Below are positions 1 through 7,087 of a DNA stretch of 40,336 nt, one piece after another (the stretch's first letter is position 1; each line of letters starts with the position of its first letter). Origin of the DNA: Zoogloeaceae bacterium (lineage in GTDB: Bacteria > Pseudomonadota > Gammaproteobacteria > Burkholderiales > Rhodocyclaceae); contig JAIRZG010000034.1 of the NCBI GenBank assembly GCA_031267345.1, positions 1-40,336 on the forward strand. Direction: 5' to 3'. The notes beneath the pieces were generated by a model. It was given only the letters and a program-made list of their open reading frames with translations. It ran no database searches and was not told where the DNA came from. Both the position numbers and the translations under genes were made by a program.

Positions 1-23
1 GAGCTGTCCAGGATGCACATGGC

Positions 24-755
24 TCAGGCTGCCTTGTTCGATATATGGTCGAGCCATCGCAGCGCCCGGCACTCCTTGCGCAGCACATAAGTGCGCCACA
101 TGGCATAACATGGCAGGAAGTCCAGATATTTTATCATCATGAAGCCGGCTTGTGAGAATTCCTGTTCGATAACTTGCCGCGATACGACAAAACGGTTTTG
201 GTTTTGTGCGCCTTCCATTTTGGCGGCGCGGCGCTTTTCGAGGCGGCTGCGCTTCCATGCCTTGTAATTGCCATCGACCCATAACGAAACAATGACCGTA
301 TCGCGGCTGACGCGATGGAATTCGCGCAAAATGGCCAAACGATGCTTGGCGGATTCGATGTGGTGCAGAAGACGGATGCAAAAGATGCAATCCACCGAAT
401 CAGCGCTCAAGTCGATGGCGAAGGCTGATGTCTGAAAGGATTTGATCCTTAGCGCCACTTCGGCAGCTTGTGCGGCGCGAGCGACTGCGAGCATGTCGGC
501 GGAATTGTCGGCGGCAAATACCGTTCGGCCCGGTTTTTCGCAGAGCATCGGCCAGAAGCGCCCCGCGCCGCATGGCAGATCCAGCACCAGATCAGGCTCA
601 TCCGCTAGTTCCAGGGCGCGGCGCGCCAGTTGCGTTTCGCGCCAGTGCGACAGGCGCCGGGCCAGGCCATCCTGATGTTTGTGCAGGTACTGTTGGGCAT
701 GTGCCAAATCGTACTTTCGGGAAAATTCAAGATTGATAGAGTTGTTCTTGGGCAT
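24..755 (-). CDS. SAM-dependent methyltransferase next to ColRS
   Basis: Predicted cytoplasmic class I methyltransferase of 243 residues, substrate unknown. The SAM-binding motif I (VLDLPCGAG) lies at about residues 57-65, the acidic end of the second strand (AADNSADM) at 81-88, and a methyltransferase-type LLHHI segment at 129-133. It is read divergently from the response regulator across a 177-bp gap holding Pho-box-like repeats. From established knowledge, a methyltransferase gene is also linked to colRS in Pseudomonas, where it belongs to the ColR-dependent envelope genes. A role in envelope or LPS modification is therefore an inference. No strong ribosome-binding site precedes the start. 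Three bases after its stop codon another ATG (position 20, minus strand) opens a frame that runs off the left edge, so a following operon gene is possible. Confidence 0.8.
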   Translation of the reverse strand: MPKNNSINLEFSRKYDLAHAQQYLHKHQDGLARRLSHWRETQLARRALELADEPDLVLDLPCGAGRFWPMLCEKPGRTVFAADNSADMLAVARAAQAAEVALRIKSFQTSAFAIDLSADSVDCIFCIRLLHHIESAKHRLAILREFHRVSRDTVIVSLWVDGNYKAWKRSRLEKRRAAKMEGAQNQNRFVVSRQVIEQEFSQAGFMMIKYLDFLPCYAMWRTYVLRKECRALRWLDHISNKAA

Positions 756-812
756 AGCGAGTATCCGGTAATGGAACTGCTCGCTACTCTAGGGAGCCAT
801 GCATCAAGGATT

Positions 813-841
813 TGTCAAAAAGATGTGAAAATTTTGTCAAT
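813..841 (+). promoter_or_regulatory. Pho-box-like triple direct repeat, candidate ColR binding site
   Basis: Three 7-mers separated by exactly 4 bp are visible: TGTCAAA, TGTGAAA and TGTCAAT, giving an 11-bp period. This is the arrangement bound by OmpR/PhoB-family response regulators. The site lies between the divergent methyltransferase gene and the OmpR-family gene colR, so autoregulation or control of both genes is plausible. Assignment to ColR is inference. Confidence 0.5.
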
Positions 842-876
842 TGCGCTGTTGCAATGTTCGACGCCTTCTTTGTCGG

Positions 877-902
877 GCCGGATCTGTCCGGCGCAATATA
901 AT
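877..902 (+). promoter_or_regulatory. Candidate colR promoter region with dyad and TATAAT
   Basis: A perfect 6-bp dyad (GCCGGA, TCTG spacer, TCCGGC; 877-892) sits just upstream of a perfect -10 hexamer TATAAT at 897-902, about 30 bp before the colR start. No convincing -35 hexamer is spaced 16-18 bp upstream, which fits an activator-dependent promoter using the repeats at 813-841. Transcription from here is inferred. Confidence 0.4.
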
Positions 903-932
903 TGCCGCGTACCGCTTTACGTGGATTGACAC

Positions 933-1616
933 ATGCGCATACTGGTCATTGAAGACAATCGGGATATTCTGGCCAATGTGCTGGACTATCTTCAACTTGA
1001 AGGTTATGTCACCGATTGCGCTGAAGACGGTCTCTCCGGCCTGCATCTGGCGGCGACTCAGCATTACGATCTCATCGTGCTTGACGTCATGCTGCCCGCC
1101 ATCGACGGTTTTGAAGTATGCAGGCGGCTGCGGGAAGATGGGCGGAACTATACGCCCATCATCATGCTGACCGCGCGCGACACACTGGAAGATCGCCTGC
1201 GGGGATTTGCGCATGGCGCGGACGATTACCTCGTCAAACCTTTCGCCCTCTCGGAGCTGGCTGCGCGCATTGAAGCTGTGTTGCGCCGCATCGCGGGCGG
1301 GGGCAAGCGTCGGCTCGAAGTGGGCGACATTTGCTATGACCTGGACACACTGGAAGCCAGCCGTGCGGGCAAGCCACTCAGGCTCAATCCTATCGAACTG
1401 AAGCTTCTCGAAATCCTGATGCGGAAAAGTCCAGCCGTGGTGCGGCGCGAAACGCTCGAAGAAGCTCTGTGGGGCGAAAACCTTCCCGGCAGCGACAGCT
1501 TGAGAAGCCATATCTACCAGTTGCGTCAGGTCATGGACAAGCCTTTCCCCAGCGCGCTCTTGCATACCGTGCATGGCGTGGGGTTCCGTCTCGCCGCAGC
1601 GGAAAATGGCTACTGA
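933..1616 (+). CDS. colR: OmpR-family response regulator, ColR-like
   Basis: DNA-binding response regulator of 227 residues, cytoplasmic, acting with the overlapping sensor kinase. The receiver domain (about 1-115) has acidic residues near position 8, phospho-acceptor Asp51 in LIVLDVMLP and the conserved Lys in YLVKPFAL. The C-terminal winged helix (about 130-220) contains the family's RSHIYQLRQ and LHTVHGVGFRL segments. The overall sequence closely resembles Pseudomonas ColR as I know it, especially GLSGLHLAAT and ALSELAARIEAVLRR. ColRS in Pseudomonas is known to respond to excess metals and to protect the envelope; the same role here is inferred. The gene overlaps the kinase by 11 bp, indicating cotranscription. 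Confidence 0.88.
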   Translation: MRILVIEDNRDILANVLDYLQLEGYVTDCAEDGLSGLHLAATQHYDLIVLDVMLPAIDGFEVCRRLREDGRNYTPIIMLTARDTLEDRLRGFAHGADDYLVKPFALSELAARIEAVLRRIAGGGKRRLEVGDICYDLDTLEASRAGKPLRLNPIELKLLEILMRKSPAVVRRETLEEALWGENLPGSDSLRSHIYQLRQVMDKPFPSALLHTVHGVGFRLAAAENGY

Positions 1617-2892
1617 GCGCCGCCGCCAGCCTTTCGCCCGCCGGATCGCCGTGGCGTTCACGCTGATGACTTTTGTCGTGAGCGGTACGCTGTCGCTGGG
1701 TATTGTCTATGTCGTGCATTCAGTCGAAAAGCGGCTCGTCTCCCAGACGCTGGACAGGACGCTTACCCGCGTACTCGACGAATACCTGCGGCATGGCGGC
1801 GCGCCCCGCCTGGATCTGAACATGCAGTTTTTCGCCTCCGACCGCCCGGAATATGCCATACCTGAAGAATTCGCGCGGGCGCGCTTAGGCTTGGGGTTCA
1901 GCGAAACGGGGGAAGGGGATAACTACTGGGTCTATATTCGCGAAGTGAACGGACAGCGCTACATGCTGGTGGAAGATCAACACGAATTCGAGGCACACGA
2001 AAAAGCGCTATTCACCATTCTTTTCTGTGGGTTCCTGCTTACCGTCGCCGGCGCCTGGATGCTGGGCAGGCTGATGAGCAAAAGAATCATGGCGCCGGTC
2101 AGCCGCCTTGCCGAACAGGTGCGCGGCTTGCAGCGCGTCCCCCCGGCAGCGCCTTTGGCGCAGGATTACGCGGACGATGAAATCGGTCATCTGGCCGAAG
2201 CTTTCGACAATGCGCTGAGCCGTCTCAATCTCGCCATGGAACGGGAGCGCTTGTTTACTAGCGACGTCAGTCACGAGTTGCGCACGCCGCTGATGGTTAT
2301 AGCCACATCCTGCGAATTGTTGGAGACAGCTGGCATCTCCGGGCGCGGGCGCGAGCAGACCGGGCGCATCGCGCGCGCCGCAGAGGAAATGCGCAATCTG
2401 GTCGAAACCTTCCTGACGCTTGCGCGCTCGCATCCAGACGCGGCCTCCTCTGGCCGGATCGCCATGGAAAACGGCGTCACCCTCGTTGCAGTTGCGCGGG
2501 AACAGTGCCAGCGTTGGACGCCCGGTATCGAAGCCAAGGGACTTTCATTTGAATTGTCCGAAGAAGGGCGCGACACGGGGCGCTACAACCCTGCGCTCCT
2601 GAGCGCCGTTCTGGGCAATTTGCTCAGGAACGCCCTGCATTACACGGAACGCGGCTGGATACGGCTGGCGCTGGAGGATGGCGGTTTCCGGATCGAAGAT
2701 AGCGGCGCCGGCATTCCAGAGGAAGAAAAAGATCTGGTTTTCCAGCCTTTTGTGCGCGGCGCGCGGGCGCGGGGCGAAGGACTCGGATTGGGCCTGTCCC
2801 TCGTCAAGCGCATTTGCGCCCATCAGGGATGGCGCATCGCGCTGGACGGTCTGCCGGAAGGCGGGAGCCGCTTCAGGGTGAGGTTTCGATAA
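1606..2892 (+). CDS. colS: Sensor histidine kinase, ColS-like
   Basis: Inner-membrane histidine kinase of 428 residues partnered with the preceding regulator. I chose the ATG at 1606 (MATERRR), which overlaps the colR stop; an in-frame upstream ATG at 1573 lies deep inside colR. Transmembrane segments are at about 15-37 and 135-154, enclosing a periplasmic loop of about 95 residues. HAMP follows, then the HisKA box SHELRTP with His223, and a C-terminal ATPase with the G1 box EDSGAGIPEEE and G2 box GEGLGLGLS. Just before the second membrane segment is EAHE (129-132), an ExxE motif. ExxE motifs in the ColS periplasmic domain are known to bind metal ions, so iron or zinc sensing is a reasonable inference. 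Confidence 0.87.
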   Translation: MATERRRQPFARRIAVAFTLMTFVVSGTLSLGIVYVVHSVEKRLVSQTLDRTLTRVLDEYLRHGGAPRLDLNMQFFASDRPEYAIPEEFARARLGLGFSETGEGDNYWVYIREVNGQRYMLVEDQHEFEAHEKALFTILFCGFLLTVAGAWMLGRLMSKRIMAPVSRLAEQVRGLQRVPPAAPLAQDYADDEIGHLAEAFDNALSRLNLAMERERLFTSDVSHELRTPLMVIATSCELLETAGISGRGREQTGRIARAAEEMRNLVETFLTLARSHPDAASSGRIAMENGVTLVAVAREQCQRWTPGIEAKGLSFELSEEGRDTGRYNPALLSAVLGNLLRNALHYTERGWIRLALEDGGFRIEDSGAGIPEEEKDLVFQPFVRGARARGEGLGLGLSLVKRICAHQGWRIALDGLPEGGSRFRVRFR

Positions 2893-2913
2893 GCCGAGCG
2901 GCGGCGTTTGCTT

Positions 2914-3021
2914 TCAGCAGTAGTCGAACATCTTCTGTATCTCGCCGGGTTCCTGCGTCCTGGTCAAGGCCAGTTGCAGCGCCCTTCTGACAAGAGTCTG
3001 TCGCTGCCTGCCCGCAATCCT
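2914..3021 (-). pseudogene. Possible 3' remnant of an unknown gene
   Basis: A 35-codon stop-bounded reading frame on the minus strand has no good start but reads like a real protein C-terminus, ending in QLALTRTQEPGEIQKMFDYC. It lies just downstream of pnkp on the same strand, in the 155-bp gap between the converging colS and pnkp ends. It could be the tail of a gene whose body was lost when hen1-pnkp arrived. I do not recognise the family, and a chance open frame cannot be excluded. Confidence 0.3.
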
Positions 3022-3026
3022 CTATT

Positions 3027-3042
3027 CCCTGATCAGGGTTTT
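3027..3042 (+). terminator. Palindrome plus T-run after colRS, weak terminator candidate
   Basis: The perfect 12-bp palindrome CCCTGATCAGGG is followed by TTTT on the plus strand. It is placed to end colRS transcription before the converging pnkp gene. As RNA the stem would be only about 4 bp around a GATC loop, so it is weak. Confidence 0.25.
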
Positions 3043-3047
3043 CCTGG

Positions 3048-5654
3048 TTACAACCTTGGATCCACGGGTTCGCTTTCCAGCGCCAGAACGCCGAAGACGC
3101 ACTCATGTATGCGGTAGAGCGGTTCTTTACGAACGAATCTTTCCAGACTTTCCATACCCAAAGCGAATTCGTTCAGGGCCAGAATGCGCTTTCTTGCCAG
3201 GCCGCGTTTTTTCAGGCGGGTGAGATGGTTGTTCAGGGTGTATTCCGGGCCATAAATAATACGCAGATATTCCCGCCCCCTACATTTGATTGCCGGTTGC
3301 AATAATTCCCTGCCTTTTGTCACGATAAAATCATGGGGTTTGACCACCATGCCTTCATCGCCGGAGACCGTCAATGCCTCCCACCATGCCGCGCCTTCCG
3401 CCACGGAATTTTCATCCAGTGTATCCACGGCCTTATACGGCGTTGCCATAAAGAGCGCATCGACATTCGTCAGATATTTTTTGATGGCTTCCATGTGCGT
3501 GACATGATTTTCCCTGTTCCAGACCTTGCCTTCCGTCGCCAGAATATGAAAAGGCGCAATGCGGTAATCATCAAGGGTATTGACTTCCCAACAATAGCGC
3601 CGATACGCTGTTGTGTATAAATCCAGCGCTTCATTCCGCGCTGTGCAAGTCGCCAACAGGCTTTCCAGATCAGCGTTCTGGCTGGATTGCCCCGGTTTAG
3701 GCGGGATATTTTCACTTTTCTCCAATGCGGAAACAAACTGCAATGCTTTGGCAACTTCCGATCGGGCGCATTGAAGCGCGTTTCTGCCGGCGCGACCCAC
3801 AGCGGCATATTGGTCAGAGAGCAAAAATTTCGCCTTGGCCGACCAGGGCATGAGTTCGACATCCAGACACAGCCAGTCGGTCGCGTAATCTTCCCAGAAG
3901 CCGGAATGCGTCAATACCCGGTTCAGGCGCTCCAGAATGGCCGCTTCAATCGTATCGTCATCAAAAAAACTTCTGCCGGTTCGAGTATAAATCACGCCTG
4001 TTTTTTCATCGCCAGTCTTGAATCGTCTACGGGCGCTGTCTATATCCTTGCAGAGCACCATCACCGCGCGCGACCCCATGTGTTTTTGCTCGCAAACTAC
4101 TTTTGGAATGCCTCTGGTTTTGTAATACTCAAAAGCCTCAACCGGATATTCCAGATAATCCTCCAGATGGCTGGTTTCGCAAGGCGACATGGTGGGCGGC
4201 AAATAAATCAGCCAATGTGGGTCTATTGCAAAACGGCTCATGACTTCCAGTGCGGCAAAGGCGTTTTCTTCAAGGATTTTGATATTGGCTCGCAAACGGG
4301 TGGAAAGATAACGCTGATGCAACACATCGTCGATACGCAACAGATCATCTTCGGCAAAACCCTGCGGTTTCAAGGGTTTGATTGCCCGATAATATTCCTG
4401 TGCCGCATTTACGGCCACCACCTCCCGTTCAGGATAACGATAGGCGGTGAGCTTGCCGCCGAAAACGCAACCGGTATCCACACAGACCGTGTTATTGACG
4501 CTTTCGACTTCGGGGTTCGGCGTATGTCCATACACCACCAACGCCGCGCCACGATAATCATTGGCCCAGGGTTGGCGCACGGGCAAACCATATTCATCCG
4601 TTTCGCCATTGGTTTCGCCAAACATGCAAAATTCCCGCACCGCGCCGGAACTTCTGCCCTGAAACTTTTCTTTTATCCCGGCATGAGCTGCCACCAGCTT
4701 GCCCTGATCAAACACATAATGACTGATCAGCGCAGAGAGAAACGTTTTTACTTCGGCGCAAAAACTTGCTGTTTCCTTTTTCAGTTCAGCAATGGTCAAA
4801 TCCAGACCATGCGTAGCTGTAACCTTACCGCCTTTCAGATATTTGATGAGCTTGAAGTCATGATTGCCGATTACCGCATAGGCGTACCCGGCCTTGACCA
4901 TGTTCATCGCCAGGCGCAAAACCTTGACATTTTCCGGCCCTCTGTCGCATAAATCACCGAGGAAAACCGCCTTGCGTCCTGCGGGTGGGATGGCGGAAAA
5001 ATCCTGTTGGTTCAATACATAACCGAGTTGTTCCAGCAAGGCGCACAGTTCATCAAAACAGCCATGAATATCGCCAATGATGTCAAATGGCCCGCTTTCT
5101 TCTTTTTTGTTGTTCCACAGTGGCTTACGGATAATTTCAACCGCATCGGCTTCTTCCGGGCCGTTGAGGATGTAGACATAGCGGAAGCCCTCTCTTTCCA
5201 GATGACGAAGGGAACGTCGCAATTGGCTGTTTTGTCTGCGGATGACGTAATCGCCAAAATCCCGATCCGGGCGTTTTTCATTTCGTTCAGCACAAAGTTT
5301 TTCCGGCATATTGAGCACGATGGCAACCGCCAGACAATTCTGCGCCCGCGCCAGACGGATAATGTCATCACGCGCTTCTTTTTGCACATTGGTGGCGTCG
5401 ATCACTGTTAATTTGCCGATATCCAGTCTTTTGTTGGCTACATAAAACAGTGATTCAAAAGCGCTTTTCGACGCCTGTTGATTGTTTTCATCATCAGAGA
5501 CCAGGCCCCGGAAAAAATCGGAGGAGAGAATTTCCGTCGGTTTGAAATAGCGTCGGGCAAAGGTCGATTTGCCGCTGCCGGAAACGCCAATCAGGGCAAC
5601 GACGGATAATTCCGGTAATTCTATCTTCATCGTTGTTTTTTCCGTTCGACTCAT
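3048..5654 (-). CDS. pnkp: Polynucleotide kinase-phosphatase-ligase (Pnkp) of the Pnkp/Hen1 RNA repair system
   Basis: End-healing and sealing enzyme of bacterial RNA repair, 868 residues, about the size of Clostridium thermocellum Pnkp. Three modules are visible in the known order. The 5'-kinase has the P-loop GVSGSGKS at 23-30. The metallophosphatase has DIHG (195-198), GDLCDRG (233-239), GNHD (263-266) and YGHTP (375-379). The C-terminal adenylyltransferase has the nucleotidyl-lysine motif EQKHMGSRA with Lys524. The start at 5654 is chosen because its ATG overlaps the hen1 stop as ATGA and is preceded by AGGAG at 7-nt spacing; longer in-frame starts lie inside hen1. Known role: with Hen1 it repairs RNAs such as tRNAs cut by ribotoxins. 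Its base composition is more AT-rich than neighbouring genes. Confidence 0.96.
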   Translation of the reverse strand: MSRTEKTTMKIELPELSVVALIGVSGSGKSTFARRYFKPTEILSSDFFRGLVSDDENNQQASKSAFESLFYVANKRLDIGKLTVIDATNVQKEARDDIIRLARAQNCLAVAIVLNMPEKLCAERNEKRPDRDFGDYVIRRQNSQLRRSLRHLEREGFRYVYILNGPEEADAVEIIRKPLWNNKKEESGPFDIIGDIHGCFDELCALLEQLGYVLNQQDFSAIPPAGRKAVFLGDLCDRGPENVKVLRLAMNMVKAGYAYAVIGNHDFKLIKYLKGGKVTATHGLDLTIAELKKETASFCAEVKTFLSALISHYVFDQGKLVAAHAGIKEKFQGRSSGAVREFCMFGETNGETDEYGLPVRQPWANDYRGAALVVYGHTPNPEVESVNNTVCVDTGCVFGGKLTAYRYPEREVVAVNAAQEYYRAIKPLKPQGFAEDDLLRIDDVLHQRYLSTRLRANIKILEENAFAALEVMSRFAIDPHWLIYLPPTMSPCETSHLEDYLEYPVEAFEYYKTRGIPKVVCEQKHMGSRAVMVLCKDIDSARRRFKTGDEKTGVIYTRTGRSFFDDDTIEAAILERLNRVLTHSGFWEDYATDWLCLDVELMPWSAKAKFLLSDQYAAVGRAGRNALQCARSEVAKALQFVSALEKSENIPPKPGQSSQNADLESLLATCTARNEALDLYTTAYRRYCWEVNTLDDYRIAPFHILATEGKVWNRENHVTHMEAIKKYLTNVDALFMATPYKAVDTLDENSVAEGAAWWEALTVSGDEGMVVKPHDFIVTKGRELLQPAIKCRGREYLRIIYGPEYTLNNHLTRLKKRGLARKRILALNEFALGMESLERFVRKEPLYRIHECVFGVLALESEPVDPRL

Positions 5655-7084
5655 GCGGATTCTCCTGTTTTTCCGCCAGATTTTTCTGTATTTTCGTTCA
5701 GTGAAAAACATACCATTTGTGTGGGTGATCCGAGTTTTTCATCCGCTTCGCCAATATCTGAAAACTGCGTTGCATAATGAAATTTTGCGCTGACCATCTG
5801 CGCCCACTTCCTGAATTCAGCACGCGTCCATTCAAATCGATGATCGCCGTGGCGTAATTGCTCCGTGCCCAGATTTTCGTAGCGCGCGTTATATTCCCGG
5901 TTGGGTGTGGTGAGGATGACATGTTTGGGACGGGCGAATTCAAACAGGACACGCTCGAAGGCGGAAAGGCGTGGTAAATCCAGATGCTCAATGACTTCAA
6001 CAACAGTGGCGATATCGTAGCCGGAAAAACGACTGTCTTTATAGGTGAGCGAGCCTTGAAAAAGCGCAAGTTTCTGTTTTTGTCGCTCGCTGAAACGTTC
6101 ATAATGAAGTTTTTCTTTTGCGCGTTCCAGTAGCATATAGACCACATCTACACCAGCGATTTTTTGTAGGGACGTTTCTTTCATCAGCAACGCCAGCAGA
6201 TGACCTTCACCGCAGCCCAGATCAATGACGCTGGTTGCGCCACAAGCCCTGATCCGAGCGAGGACGCTACCCAAACGCTGGCGATTCAGATTCAGGCGTT
6301 CTTCTTTTTCTTCCACTTCCGACAAATCTTCTGTCGGGGCTTCCTCATCGGCGACGCTCAAGCGTTCCAGTGCGTGATTCGCCAACGCGCGATTTTTAAA
6401 CAGATAACGATGGGTGATAAAAAATTTTTCAGGATGATCTTTTAACCATTCCTCGCTGTGGCGCAAAAGCTTTTCAACTTCCTCCCGGTCGATCCAGTAA
6501 TGTTTTTTGCGATCGAAAACAGGGATCAACACATACAGATGATGCAACAAATCCGAGAGCTTGAAATGTCCGTTGATCGTCAGGTTGACATAGCGGCTTT
6601 CGCCCCAGTCCGGAAAATTTTCATCGGCGGGAAAGGTCTCGAATTCGACCTGATACCCCAAAGGCTCGAAAACCCGGTTCAGCATTTCCGTATCGCTTTT
6701 GCAGGGCAGCATGGTGAGCGTAGCGGACAAATCCAGTCGGGTATCCGCCAACGCCTGAAATTCATCACTGCGCCCGGTCATGGCAGTACCGAATACTTTT
6801 GCCAACGCAACGCTCATGAAAGACGACGATACATAAGGACGGTCATTCACATAATCAAATAAACCCACATCCTTGCGCTTTGCCCCTTCCTTGCCTTTGG
6901 CCAGATCGACGGGATCGATTTCCAGCAGCAGGGCGATGGTGGTTTTTTCATCGGATACTTCGGGATAAAATACGAAGGCTTTTCCGTAATTCAGGGCAAA
7001 AACCTGCGGTCTGGTCGGATTTTTGCGGAACAAATAGCCAATATCGGCGGCATTTTTGCCGTGGTGCGTAATGGTCAGGAGCAT
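5651..7084 (-). CDS. hen1: 3'-terminal RNA ribose 2'-O-methyltransferase Hen1
   Basis: Bacterial Hen1, 477 residues. It methylates the 2'-OH at the 3' end of damaged RNA before Pnkp seals the break, so the repaired RNA resists renewed cleavage at the same site (established for this family). The N-terminal half (about 1-240) is the Hen1-specific domain that activates the Pnkp ligase and begins MLLTITHHG, as family members do. The C-terminal methyltransferase carries IDLGCGEG (287-294) and the manganese-binding set Glu363, Glu366, His367 (EVIEH) and His415. It starts 3 bp after the M61 stop and overlaps pnkp by 4 bp. An acidic linker (about 244-265) joins the domains. AT-rich codon use sets it apart from the upstream genes. 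Confidence 0.96.
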   Translation of the reverse strand: MLLTITHHGKNAADIGYLFRKNPTRPQVFALNYGKAFVFYPEVSDEKTTIALLLEIDPVDLAKGKEGAKRKDVGLFDYVNDRPYVSSSFMSVALAKVFGTAMTGRSDEFQALADTRLDLSATLTMLPCKSDTEMLNRVFEPLGYQVEFETFPADENFPDWGESRYVNLTINGHFKLSDLLHHLYVLIPVFDRKKHYWIDREEVEKLLRHSEEWLKDHPEKFFITHRYLFKNRALANHALERLSVADEEAPTEDLSEVEEKEERLNLNRQRLGSVLARIRACGATSVIDLGCGEGHLLALLMKETSLQKIAGVDVVYMLLERAKEKLHYERFSERQKQKLALFQGSLTYKDSRFSGYDIATVVEVIEHLDLPRLSAFERVLFEFARPKHVILTTPNREYNARYENLGTEQLRHGDHRFEWTRAEFRKWAQMVSAKFHYATQFSDIGEADEKLGSPTQMVCFSLNENTEKSGGKTGESA

Positions 7085-7087
7085 GAT

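Noticed and set aside
837..1661. 274-codon minus-strand frame over colR
   Set aside because: Antisense shadow of a well-identified response regulator.
3687..4952. 421-codon open frame on the plus strand inside pnkp
   Set aside because: It is antisense to the clearly identified Pnkp and has no protein-family features.
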